From the NCBI GenBank assembly GCA_964293305.1, contig CAXYYO010000014.1, positions 17,042 through 81,041 of the forward strand: a stretch of 64,000 bases of DNA, given 5' to 3'. Both the position numbers and the translations under genes were made by a program. Shown here one piece after another: positions 1 through 8,562 of this stretch. The notes below the pieces were generated by a model that saw nothing but the letters and a program-made list of their open reading frames with translations, had not been told where the DNA came from and ran no database searches. Origin of the DNA: CALAGJ01 sp964293305 (GTDB lineage: Bacteria; Bacteroidota; Bacteroidia; Chitinophagales; Chitinophagaceae). Position 1 is the first letter of the stretch. Each line of letters begins with the position of its first letter.

Positions 1-84
1 GCTACACAATTTATGATGGAACTCATGCAATCAAATTTCCACCCAAATGTAGCTAACTATCCTTTAGTTTATCGGACTTTTTAG
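1..84 (+). CDS. C-terminal end of an unidentified protein (partial)
   Basis: The forward frame is open from the first base to a TAG at 82-84 and encodes 27 residues ending in YPLVYRTF. The rest of the gene lies outside the window. The tail is too short to assign a family. It is called because the frame is open, the composition is protein-like, and the next gene converges on it from the other strand. It could be a chance open stretch. Confidence 0.45.
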   Translation, partial: ATQFMMELMQSNFHPNVANYPLVYRTF

Positions 85-144
85 CCAGTATTCCTAGATA
101 TCATTCATTATTACAGTATCAGTACCAAAATGCAATTAAACAGT

Positions 145-633
145 TTATTCTGACTGTATTGCCTGCTGTAGTACTTCTAATAAATTCTTTGCATCCATAA
201 ATGAATCGTGCTGAAAAATTATTTCATATTGATCATTTAAAATACAAATTGTAGGATAAGAAAGCTTACCATTTATTGTTCCTAGGGCATTTGCCAATTC
301 TTGTGTACCAGAATTGTTTCCGTTAGGAATAAACTTCCATGTTTGACTATTGAAAATGATATCGCTTTTATGTTCTGCATTTAATGAAGTAAAGAGAAAA
401 TATTCATTTAACTTAGAAATAACCTGCCCATCCTTTAAGGTAGTATTCATCATTGCCTGACAGTATTTACACCAGTCAGTATGTATAAATACTACCATAA
501 ATTTGGGATCATTTTTCTGAATACTATCAAGCTCAGCAAATGTATAATTATGCAATTGTGCAAGAGCTGATAGTGGTAAAAATGCAATAGCTATAAAAAC
601 ATTTTTCAATACTTTATAATACCAATTTATCAT
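145..633 (-). CDS. Exported thioredoxin-fold protein
   Basis: 162 residues with an N-terminal hydrophobic signal (about 1-25, ending LSALAQ) and a WCKYC redox motif at 54-58, the thioredoxin CxxC position. It is likely a periplasmic thiol-disulfide or DUF255/thioredoxin_7-like protein. Its ATG overlaps the stop of the TonB receptor gene by four bases (ATGA), so the two are one transcription unit and probably translationally coupled. The receptor has its own CxxC in the plug region, so a role in keeping it or its metal ligand reduced is possible, but that is inference. The fold is clear; the substrate is unknown. Confidence 0.85.
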   Translation of the reverse strand: MINWYYKVLKNVFIAIAFLPLSALAQLHNYTFAELDSIQKNDPKFMVVFIHTDWCKYCQAMMNTTLKDGQVISKLNEYFLFTSLNAEHKSDIIFNSQTWKFIPNGNNSGTQELANALGTINGKLSYPTICILNDQYEIIFQHDSFMDAKNLLEVLQQAIQSE

Positions 634-2939
634 TTATTAAAGCTATATCTAAGACCCAAAAAGCCTCTAGCACCTTGATTGGGGCCATATACATAAGTGG
701 GATCAAAACTAAGTGCATAAGGATTATTGGCTGTAGCTATAATCTGTCCATTTGTGTCAAATTCCACCTCTTTATCAAAAGGATCATTTGTTCTGGATAT
801 AATAAAAGGATTACCTTTATTTGGTGTCCAGTTTAACAAGTTTTTGATACCACCGTATATCTCTAATGAGCTTGAAAACTTTTTTGTAAATTGTATATTC
901 TGTATGCTCCACCATGGTGAGTTCTCCCTTCTTGGATCTAAATCATTCAATAATGGTAAACGCATAGGGCTATAAACATTACCCGTATAATCAATGGATA
1001 AACCTATATTTCTTATTGTGTATCCAACAGACCACACACCAGTAAACTTTTCGGTAAACAACTGTCTGGTGGTTATATTATTTTCTGTAAAGGACACATC
1101 CATAAGCGTAGCCCCGGCCAAAATTTTCAAACCACTTATGTAAGCAATATCAACGTTAACGGATACACCTTTTGATATAGCATAGCCTTGTAAATTATCA
1201 TAAATAATTTTACTAGGATCTGTTTCATAATCAGCTATAATCCTGTTTGAAAAATAGGTATAAAAAGCGGCAGCATCCAATCCTATAAATGTGTTGTTCT
1301 TTGTATATATTTTTTTTGAGAAATTGATATTTCCATTCCAAGATGTTTCTGGATCAAGATCTTCAAGAAAAACTACCTGTCTGGAACCCGTTAGAGCTGC
1401 ATGATCTTCTGTAAAAACATTTGCAACCCTATATCCATTACCCATACTTACCCTTAATACATTCTTCTTATTATGTGAACTCCATTTATAATTGATTCTT
1501 GGAGTTAAAATGCTACCATGTATTGAATTATAATCATAACGTATTCCTAACAACAACTTATTATAATCATTCAGTCTAATCTCATCTTGAGCAAAAAGTC
1601 CTGGTAGATTAATTACTGATGGCTTATTGCTGCCATTAAGATTTAATGATGAAGTGGCGGGTGTATTATCGTCATACCATGTATAGCGATAAGATGCACC
1701 AAAAAGCAAATCATTATTTTTTAATTGTTTATCCCATACCAACTGACCAAATGCAATGTTTTGTAGAGCAAAATATGGTGTATTTCCATAGTAGCTATTT
1801 TGATCGTGACTATTGGCGCTAAATTGAAATAGAATTTTTTCCTTTACAGGTAGTTGATAGGTTCCAAATAACTCCCATCTACTTGTATAAATACTCTCCC
1901 CATAAATGCTGTCTCCTCCTCTAAATTTTGTTGACCAATTCACATCTCCCCCAAAACGATCTTCATACACAAACCTGCCTGCAACGGAGAATTGGCGGTT
2001 TTCCTTTCTGCTAAAATTCCATTTGTTAAAAATAGAAATTCTATTTTGGAGTGTAAGATCTGTAAAATTGTCTTTGTTATTATCTACCCTGTTTTGAAAA
2101 ATATAGTAGTTAAGACCTAATAGTGATTCCGCCTTTTTTCCTGCATTAAATTTCGTGGCTATATCTGTACTAAGTTCTCCCCAACCCGTACCAAACACAT
2201 CTGCTGAAAAGAGGGGGGCATTATTCGTCTTTTTTGTAATTACATTAATAAGGCCTCCAACAGCTTCACTTCCGTATAATGTTGAAGCGGGGCCTTTTAC
2301 TACTTCTACTCTTTCAATTAATGATTGAGGAATTCCAGATAATCCATAGACTGTTGAAAGTCCACTCACTATAGGCATGCCATCTATAAGAATCATAGTA
2401 TAGGGGCCTTCTAAACCATTAATATGTATATCTCCAGTATTGCATACATTACAATTAATTTGTGGCCTTACCCCATTTACATTCTGCATGGCATCAAAGA
2501 TGGATGGTGTGGGGTTGGATTTAAAAAACCGTGCTGAATAAACTTCCACCGGTACCGGACTTTCTGATCTAGATACAGGCTTCATCGTTCCTGATATAAC
2601 TACATCCTGAAGCGAACTTGCTCTAGTTGTTAAATCAAAATTGATGACCTTGTTTTCATTCGCTTTGAGCGTTATCAGTTGTTCAAGTTTTTCATAACCC
2701 AGAGCAGTTATCAGTAAGCGATAATTTCCTGCTGGTAAGTCTCTTATTATAAAAACTCCCAAGGAATCTGCTATGGCATTTTGATCTCCTTTTTCTATTG
2801 TTATGTTAGCATAGGGCACTGTCTGATTGCCTGCTTTTACAATTCCTTTCAGCGTAGTTGTTTGACTATAGAGATCATTATTAAAAAAGGCTACTAAAAG
2901 AAAAATTATAATATAACTATAGGTATATTTTCTGTTCAT
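630..2939 (-). CDS. TonB-dependent outer membrane receptor, probably metal/metallophore
   Basis: 769 residues: signal peptide (1-25), a CarboxypepD-regulatory-like beta domain (about 30-110), plug domain (about 120-240, containing LIDGMPIV and VEVVKGPASTLYGS) and a 22-strand type barrel to the C-terminus, which ends in phenylalanine-rich LRYSFNK. The plug carries NCNVCNTGDI, a CxxC seen in related Bacteroidota receptors. It would take up a large or scarce ligand using TonB energy. The ligand cannot be read from sequence, but a divergent DtxR-family repressor and a palindrome beside its -7 box point to iron, manganese or a chelate. It leads an operon with the thioredoxin-like gene. Confidence 0.93.
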   Translation of the reverse strand: MNRKYTYSYIIIFLLVAFFNNDLYSQTTTLKGIVKAGNQTVPYANITIEKGDQNAIADSLGVFIIRDLPAGNYRLLITALGYEKLEQLITLKANENKVINFDLTTRASSLQDVVISGTMKPVSRSESPVPVEVYSARFFKSNPTPSIFDAMQNVNGVRPQINCNVCNTGDIHINGLEGPYTMILIDGMPIVSGLSTVYGLSGIPQSLIERVEVVKGPASTLYGSEAVGGLINVITKKTNNAPLFSADVFGTGWGELSTDIATKFNAGKKAESLLGLNYYIFQNRVDNNKDNFTDLTLQNRISIFNKWNFSRKENRQFSVAGRFVYEDRFGGDVNWSTKFRGGDSIYGESIYTSRWELFGTYQLPVKEKILFQFSANSHDQNSYYGNTPYFALQNIAFGQLVWDKQLKNNDLLFGASYRYTWYDDNTPATSSLNLNGSNKPSVINLPGLFAQDEIRLNDYNKLLLGIRYDYNSIHGSILTPRINYKWSSHNKKNVLRVSMGNGYRVANVFTEDHAALTGSRQVVFLEDLDPETSWNGNINFSKKIYTKNNTFIGLDAAAFYTYFSNRIIADYETDPSKIIYDNLQGYAISKGVSVNVDIAYISGLKILAGATLMDVSFTENNITTRQLFTEKFTGVWSVGYTIRNIGLSIDYTGNVYSPMRLPLLNDLDPRRENSPWWSIQNIQFTKKFSSSLEIYGGIKNLLNWTPNKGNPFIISRTNDPFDKEVEFDTNGQIIATANNPYALSFDPTYVYGPNQGARGFLGLRYSFNK

Positions 2940-2958
2940 AAATTATTTGTTTATGATG

Positions 2959-2987
2959 CAAAAATATAATGTTAGATGATACTAACA
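2959..2987 (-). promoter_or_regulatory. Promoter -7 box and putative DtxR-family operator for the TonB receptor
   Basis: Read on the minus strand, 2966-2959 is TATTTTTG, a full match to the Bacteroidota -7 consensus TAnnTTTG, 20 bases before the receptor ATG. Directly upstream at 2970-2987 lies an inverted repeat, TGTTAG-N6-CTAACA. Its place between the -7 and -33 positions would let a bound repressor block RNA polymerase. The DtxR-family gene starts 62 bases away on the other strand. Both sites are seen; the assignment of the repressor is inference. Confidence 0.6.
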
Positions 2988-3049
2988 ATTAATTTATTAA
3001 AATAAACTTATTATAATTGGATATTACTTGAGATCTATATTTTTACCCC

Positions 3050-3703
3050 ATGCATACTTTAGCAGAGGAGAATTATTTGAAGGCATTATTTTCTCTTACA
3101 AATGACAAAGGGGAAGTCAATGTAAATGAACTCTCAAAACGATTAGGCATCAAAATGCCAACTGTAACCAGTATGATGAAAAAACTGGCGGCAAATAAAT
3201 TAGTAAATTATGAAAGTTATAAACCCATTCGCCTTACAGAAAATGGCAGAAAAGAAGCAGCACTCATCATAAGAAAACATAGACTTACTGAAATGTATCT
3301 TGTGGAAAAAATGGGATTTAGTTGGGAGCAGGTTCATGATATTGCTGAGCAGATGGAACATATACAATCTCCAGATTTTTTTGCAAAAATGGATGAACTA
3401 TTGGGTTTTCCTAGGTTGGATCCTCATGGCTCTCCCATTCCTGATAAAAATGGTAAAATGATTTGGAAGGGTTACAATAAACTCAGTGAATGTAAAGTAA
3501 ATGATACAGTTACTGTGGTTGCTGTACTCAATACTACGGATGATTTTTTAAAATTTCTGAATAGTAAGCATATACATCTTGGCTTAAAAGTAAAAATAAA
3601 ATCCATTGAAACTTTTGATAAATCCATGGTAGTGAATTATGAAAACCACCTTAACGAAATGCTTAGTCATATGGTAAGTGAACGGATTCTGGTAGAAAAA
3701 TAA
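3050..3703 (+). CDS. DtxR/MntR-family metal-dependent transcriptional repressor
   Basis: 217 residues: winged helix (about 1-65, with PTVTSMMKKL as recognition helix), metal-binding dimerisation domain (about 66-140) and a C-terminal FeoA/SH3-like domain (about 145-217). Ligand candidates seen are H77, E81, E100, E103 and H104. E100 stands where DtxR has a cysteine and MntR a glutamate. N8 stands where MntR has Asp and DtxR Met, so metal preference (Fe or Mn) is uncertain. It is divergent from the TonB receptor and probably represses it through the palindrome at 2970-2987. Confidence 0.92.
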   Translation: MHTLAEENYLKALFSLTNDKGEVNVNELSKRLGIKMPTVTSMMKKLAANKLVNYESYKPIRLTENGRKEAALIIRKHRLTEMYLVEKMGFSWEQVHDIAEQMEHIQSPDFFAKMDELLGFPRLDPHGSPIPDKNGKMIWKGYNKLSECKVNDTVTVVAVLNTTDDFLKFLNSKHIHLGLKVKIKSIETFDKSMVVNYENHLNEMLSHMVSERILVEK

Positions 3704-3778
3704 TCCATAAAATAGGTCGATTTTCAATATCCATTTCCTAATGAAAATATAGATTATAAGTAATTAATAAAGGAAAGA

Positions 3779-3786
3779 TACATTTG
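3779..3786 (+). promoter_or_regulatory. -7 promoter box of the alginate-export-like gene
   Basis: TACATTTG matches TAnnTTTG exactly and lies 16 bases before the ATG at 3803. The gene therefore seems to have its own promoter rather than being read only through from the repressor gene. Confidence 0.55.
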
Positions 3787-3802
3787 TAAGCTTATATCAA
3801 GT

Positions 3803-5155
3803 ATGAATTCTAAAAAACTACTGTTACTGATTATTATTCTTTCAGCTGCCACTTATATTAAGGCTCAATTATCTGTAGATAGTGCTATACAAGCAGCACC
3901 GGTAGATACTATTAAAAAGGATTTATCAAATCAGCATTTGCTTTCATTTCATGCAGAACTCCGCACCCGTTCTGAGTTTAGAAATGGATATCGTAATCTC
4001 CCTTTCGGCGATACCCTTCCCGCCTTTTTTACCATACAACGCACTAGGCTTACCATGGATTATAGCAGTAAAAAATTAGATATGGTACTATCTATACAGG
4101 AAAGCCGAACCTGGGGCCAGGTGGATCCACGTAATCCAACTATACCCATCAGTTTTTTTGAAGCCTATGCTGAGCCAAAGATCAATGATAAAATATCTTT
4201 TCGTGTAGGCCGTCAGCGAGTGATTTATGATAACCAACGCCTTTTTGCAGAGAATGATTGGCGGAATGCAGCCAGTGCGCATGACGCTTTTCGCCTTATT
4301 TATAAGAATAATAAAAATCTGCAAACAGAATTGTTGACCGCTTATAATCAGCATACAGAGAATGTATTTACTTCAAATTATCAGCCGGCTGGATTTTCAA
4401 ATTATAAAACCTTAAACATTCATTACCTCAATTATAAATTTCATCCCAATTGGAATTTACTCACCTTAAATGTAGCAGATGGTTTTCAGAAATCCGGAAA
4501 TGGTGAAAATTACAAAACGACTTTTATGCGTTTTACAAGTGGTGGAAACATTACCTATAATAAAAATGAATGGACAGCACTTATAATGGCCTACTATCAA
4601 TATGGCAAAGATTCTGTTGGCAATAAAACATCTGCATACTTTTTAAATCCAGAATTAAATTGGCATAAAAAAGCATGGACTTTAAAACTTGGTGCAGAAG
4701 TAATGAGTGGTCAAGATGCCAATAAACCATTTAAAAAGGATAATAATTTTGTACCACTTTATGGAGTGGCTCACCGTTTCAATGGCAACCTAGATTTCTT
4801 TACAACTTTCCCAACAGATTTAAACAATGCAGGATTAATAAATCCCTACCTTTTCTTTTGGTATCAGAAAAATAAAATCTATTTGCGCATGGAAAGCCAT
4901 CTTTTTTACTCACAAAATAATTTCTTACTGGATGGTGCCATTATTAAAAAGTTCATGGGATTTGAAAATGACTGGCGGTTCAATTATAAATTTACAAAGG
5001 ATATAGAATTAGAGTTTGGTGTTGGCTGGGCAGCGGTAACAAACAGCATAGTTGCTATAAAAAAATCTGGTGATGAAAATCGCACTCCTTGGTGGACCTA
5101 TTTGAGCTTTAAATTTACACCACAGTTGGGTAAGTTTAGTTTCGATGCAAAATAA
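3803..5155 (+). CDS. Outer membrane beta-barrel, alginate-export (AlgE-like) family
   Basis: 450 residues with a signal peptide (1-21, ending IKAQ) followed by alternating strands typical of the Alginate_exp porin-like family: the RTRSEFRNGY, FTIQRTRLTM and FRVGRQRVIYDNQR segments are its hallmark. It likely forms an outer membrane channel for anionic or sugar-like solutes. Despite the family name, no alginate genes are nearby, so alginate itself should not be assumed. It is a single-gene unit downstream of the DtxR gene with its own -7 box. Confidence 0.85.
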   Translation: MNSKKLLLLIIILSAATYIKAQLSVDSAIQAAPVDTIKKDLSNQHLLSFHAELRTRSEFRNGYRNLPFGDTLPAFFTIQRTRLTMDYSSKKLDMVLSIQESRTWGQVDPRNPTIPISFFEAYAEPKINDKISFRVGRQRVIYDNQRLFAENDWRNAASAHDAFRLIYKNNKNLQTELLTAYNQHTENVFTSNYQPAGFSNYKTLNIHYLNYKFHPNWNLLTLNVADGFQKSGNGENYKTTFMRFTSGGNITYNKNEWTALIMAYYQYGKDSVGNKTSAYFLNPELNWHKKAWTLKLGAEVMSGQDANKPFKKDNNFVPLYGVAHRFNGNLDFFTTFPTDLNNAGLINPYLFFWYQKNKIYLRMESHLFYSQNNFLLDGAIIKKFMGFENDWRFNYKFTKDIELEFGVGWAAVTNSIVAIKKSGDENRTPWWTYLSFKFTPQLGKFSFDAK

Positions 5156-5275
5156 CAACAGCTATTCTAGTTGATAAAATGTCATAAAATTCTGAAAAAA
5201 AGACATCAATAAACCATAGACTTTTTAAAATTTAAAATACTAAAGGAGCATTAAATGGATAAGGCAATTTTCTAT

Positions 5276-5797
5276 TTATGCAATCAAAGGATAATACTTC
5301 TCTTCAAGTACTTTTACATGCCAACGTAGATGACCCGCCATTGTAAAACCAATATCCGCAACTGAATAATCGCCATTAAAACTCTTACCTCTTTTTAACA
5401 GCATCTCAGCAGAAAAACCGTGATACATAGCAAGAAAAGATTGATACACGATGTGTAATTCATCAATCAAATCTTCTAAGTTTCTAACAGTAGCATGAGC
5501 TGCTTTTGCATACAATTCCTCATCAAATGAAGGTAGCAAGGCAGTTTCATTTCTGGCAATGGCCAAGGCCCTGTAGGTAAATATTCTTTGTGTGTCAATA
5601 AGATGTTGTAATATATCCTTAATAGTCCATTTGCCAGGAGCATATATATTATCACCCAGTGATTTCCATTTCTCAATAGGGAAAGCCTTAATCTCTTCCA
5701 AACAAAGCTTTAATGCATCAATCAATTCGATATCATCACACCTATTTATGTAACGATCAAAGTATTGCGGTAGTGGATTCAATTGTGAACGTGTCAT
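5276..5797 (-). CDS. DinB-like (DinB_2) putative metalloenzyme
   Basis: 173 residues, the usual length for the DinB/YfiT four-helix bundle fold. The three expected metal-binding histidines are present: H65 (ILQHLIDTQ), H156 and H160 (HLRWH). Related proteins include thiol-transferases of bacillithiol type, but the substrate of this subgroup is unknown. Translation starts two bases after the stop of a short frame upstream (5800-6045), which looks decayed. Confidence 0.88.
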   Translation of the reverse strand: MTRSQLNPLPQYFDRYINRCDDIELIDALKLCLEEIKAFPIEKWKSLGDNIYAPGKWTIKDILQHLIDTQRIFTYRALAIARNETALLPSFDEELYAKAAHATVRNLEDLIDELHIVYQSFLAMYHGFSAEMLLKRGKSFNGDYSVADIGFTMAGHLRWHVKVLEEKYYPLIA

Positions 5798-5799
5798 GT

Positions 5800-6114
5800 T
5801 TATTTTTTTATATTATTTTGAAATTGTAATTCTAAACCCTCTGCAGCTGCAAGGGCATTAGCATTCTTTGTATATTTATTTTTTAATATTACAAATATTT
5901 CTTGCGCATGGGCTATACCTAGCATAGAAATTTGTTGTGCAACATAAAAAATATCACTCATATTATCTTCTTGTATAGCTTTTAAAAAAAGAGATTTTAA
6001 ACTAGGGTAAATGCTATCCGCTTTGCCAATGGCGGTAAGTATATTTTAGTATTTTTATAATTCTTCAAATGCATGCAAATAGATTAATTCGAACAAACCA
6101 ATCCTATCTATTAC
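5800..6114 (-). pseudogene. Decayed or very short reading frame upstream of the DinB-like gene
   Basis: On the minus strand one frame runs from 6114 to a TAA at 5802-5800, broken only by two TAA codons at 6057-6055 and 6048-6046. Between the breaks and the end it codes for 81 protein-like residues (including LKSLFLKAIQED and NANALAAAEGLE) without an early start codon. The first ATG is at 5961 and would give 53 residues. It ends two bases before the DinB-like start. I do not recognise the family. It is either a relic with two nonsense changes or a real 53-residue gene. This fills the 5798-6103 gap. Confidence 0.3.
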
Positions 6115-7030
6115 TCATAATTCTCATAACTTGTCTTTCACTTTTTAACCCACATATTACAGCCAATTGTTGCTTCGATATGTCAGGGTTTTTTTCTAAA
6201 TGTTGCAATTTTTCTTTTCGAATCAGAGTCATATAATTATTGACAGATATACCTGTTTCTTTTTTAAATATTCTTGTGAGACTTCTACTACTCATACAAG
6301 CAATATCAGCAAGCGTATCTAAATTGCTCTTTTTTTCAATATGGTCAGTTAAATAATCCTGTACTTTATGTATTGCACTGTGAATATGGTTGCGATATTG
6401 CATCAGAATACTATGCTGTGTTTCGCTCCCAGTTCTTCGCATATATACCACCAATTCCCTTGCTACTTGAAAGGCTAGATGATCATTGCCCAACTGAGCA
6501 ATGATGAACAATGCCATATCAATGCCCGCTGATACTCCGGCACTGGTATATATTCCACTATCAACAGTAAATAAAATATTGTCTGTAACATGTATGGATG
6601 GAAAAAGCCTTTTCAACTGCGCTGTCCTTTTCCAATGCGTTGTACATTTACGGCCATCTAATAATCCTGATTGCGCCAGCAAAAACGCTCCGGTACAAAT
6701 TGAACAAATATTAATTCCTTGAGCATGTAAATTTTTAATCCATTTAAAAATTTCAGTGGAATCCTTCAAATCATTGCCGAGCAGAAACTCTACAGAAGCA
6801 CCAGGTATAAATAGATAGTCTCCTTTTTCTAAAGATATTTTTGAAAAATGCAAAAGCTTTCCAAATGCAATACCTGATGATGTTTCAACAGGTTTCCCAA
6901 TTCCGCAATACGAAACATTCAATGATAATCCCATTTCTTTTGCTTCCAGAAAAGCCTGATCGGGCCCAGCAATATCCAACAAATGCACCTGTGGCAAAAT
7001 GAGAAAAACAATATGAGTTGTATTTTGCAC
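6104..7030 (-). CDS. GlxA-type AraC-family transcriptional regulator with DJ-1/PfpI domain
   Basis: 308 residues. The N-terminal two thirds (about 5-185) is a DJ-1/PfpI class I glutamine amidotransferase-like domain with the nucleophile-elbow cysteine C112 in CSICTGAFLLAQSG. The C-terminus (about 215-305) holds two AraC helix-turn-helix units (LDTLADIACMSSRSLTRIFK and ISKQQLAVICG). It is a cytoplasmic DNA-binding regulator with an unknown ligand. It is transcribed away from the propeller gene at 7211, which could be a target. The last residues after the second helix-turn-helix are slightly divergent (VMRIMSNR). Confidence 0.9.
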   Translation of the reverse strand: MQNTTHIVFLILPQVHLLDIAGPDQAFLEAKEMGLSLNVSYCGIGKPVETSSGIAFGKLLHFSKISLEKGDYLFIPGASVEFLLGNDLKDSTEIFKWIKNLHAQGINICSICTGAFLLAQSGLLDGRKCTTHWKRTAQLKRLFPSIHVTDNILFTVDSGIYTSAGVSAGIDMALFIIAQLGNDHLAFQVARELVVYMRRTGSETQHSILMQYRNHIHSAIHKVQDYLTDHIEKKSNLDTLADIACMSSRSLTRIFKKETGISVNNYMTLIRKEKLQHLEKNPDISKQQLAVICGLKSERQVMRIMSNR

Positions 7031-7048
7031 TTCAAAAATTATTTAATG

Positions 7049-7056
7049 CAAAAATA
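7049..7056 (-). promoter_or_regulatory. -7 promoter box of the GlxA-type regulator
   Basis: The minus strand reads TATTTTTG, an exact TAnnTTTG match, 18 bases before the ATG at 7030. No clear -33 element was assigned. Confidence 0.5.
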
Positions 7057-7210
7057 AGATGATCATTTAAAGAAAAAAGGACAATAATTTGACATATTGG
7101 GCCAATTCATTTAGTATTTTTTGTGTCTGAATTTTTGGAATCGAATATTTAATACAAAAAAAAAGAAAAGACTTATCAAAAAACTTATATTTGATTTCAA
7201 ATATTTGTTT

Positions 7211-8542
7211 ATGAAAAAATTATGTACGATATTTTTTCTGCTAATATCAACACAATTGCCTGCACAATATCCTTCAATTCAAAAATCATACACATTTGGA
7301 GGTAGTTCATTTGATCAAGCTGCATCTGGTCTTGAAGGTGCAAACGGTGATTTTGTTTTTGTGGGTCAAACTCAAAGCTCAGACTATGATGTAACAAGGC
7401 TCATTGGAATTATGGATATATGGCTTGTAAAACTTAACGAAAAAGGAACAATATATAAAAGCAGGACTTATGGTGGCTATGCAGATGAATGGGCGGTTAA
7501 AATTCTGAAATCTGCCGAGGGATATTTTATATTAGGAACGACCTACAGTAATGATATTTTTGTAAGAGGCAATCATGGGGAATATGATGTGTGGGCTTTA
7601 CGGATTAATGATAAAGGTGATATTTTAAGGAGTCGTTGTTTGGGTGGCAGCGCAAATGAATATGCAAATGATGGCATTGCTACAAGTGATGGAGGCTATT
7701 TGATAGCCGCCACTTCATATTCTAGTGATGGTGATGTAAATAATAATCATGGAGATGCTGATATCTGGGTAGTTAAATTGGATAAATCCGGTGAAATTGA
7801 ATGGCAAAAATCATTAGGAGGAACAGGAGCAGAACAAAGCGCAAAAATATTAGAGACTGAATACGGAAATTTTATAATTGCCTCATCAGGTGCTTCAACT
7901 GATGGCAGTCTCCGGGAGCATCATGGAGGAAATGATGTATGGGTGGTTGAACTGAGTAATACAGGCAATATATTAAGACAGCAATGCTACGGTGGCACAG
8001 GTGATGATAATTTGGGATCTATAGCTGCAAAATCGGGGAGCATTTTAGGTATAACTGCAACTTCATCCTCAAATGACGGCGATGTAAGTGGCCAGCATGG
8101 ACTAACTGATGTTTGGTTTTTACAATTAAACCAAAAGGGTAAACTAACTAGTCAGCAATGCTTTGGAGGTACAAGTACCGATCAGGCAAGAGATATTAAA
8201 TCGATGGAAGAGGGTGGATGGCTATTAGCGGCATCCACTTATTCATTGGATGGTAATGTTACTGAAAATTATGGAGGCTATGATACTTGGCTGTTAGAAT
8301 TGAATGCCAATGGAAATTTAGTATGGCAACATAATTATGGTGGTAGTAAAGACGATATTCCAAATGGATTATTCCTAACTAATGAAAATCATTGGAGTGT
8401 TTGTGGATACTCCCATTCTCAAACGAATGATGTCCCAAAAAACAATGGCGAAAGCGATTTTTGGGTTTTTCAGTTGTATAAGGAACAAACGAAAAAACCT
8501 TTTACTTTTATAAATCCACAAATAAAAACTTCTGAATATTAG
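7211..8542 (+). CDS. Secreted protein made of seven about 58-residue repeats (predicted beta-propeller)
   Basis: 443 residues from the ATG at 7211, which starts a signal peptide (MKKLCTIFFLL to LPAQ). The in-frame upstream ATG at 7121 would bury it behind a Lys-rich stretch and is rejected. After the signal the whole protein is seven repeats, each opening with YGG or LGG plus an acidic turn, then GGYLIAATSYSSDGD-like and DIWVVKLDKSG-like strands. Seven copies suggest one closed seven-bladed propeller. There is no T9SS sorting domain and no lipobox. I know no enzymatic role. Such repeat proteins are common in Bacteroidota and usually annotated as hypothetical. Confidence 0.8.
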   Translation: MKKLCTIFFLLISTQLPAQYPSIQKSYTFGGSSFDQAASGLEGANGDFVFVGQTQSSDYDVTRLIGIMDIWLVKLNEKGTIYKSRTYGGYADEWAVKILKSAEGYFILGTTYSNDIFVRGNHGEYDVWALRINDKGDILRSRCLGGSANEYANDGIATSDGGYLIAATSYSSDGDVNNNHGDADIWVVKLDKSGEIEWQKSLGGTGAEQSAKILETEYGNFIIASSGASTDGSLREHHGGNDVWVVELSNTGNILRQQCYGGTGDDNLGSIAAKSGSILGITATSSSNDGDVSGQHGLTDVWFLQLNQKGKLTSQQCFGGTSTDQARDIKSMEEGGWLLAASTYSLDGNVTENYGGYDTWLLELNANGNLVWQHNYGGSKDDIPNGLFLTNENHWSVCGYSHSQTNDVPKNNGESDFWVFQLYKEQTKKPFTFINPQIKTSEY

Positions 8543-8562
8543 CTTGCAAAAAAAGCATCATT

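Noticed and set aside
7121..7210. Upstream start for the propeller protein
   Set aside because: Thirty Lys/Phe-rich residues would precede a clear signal peptide that begins at 7211.
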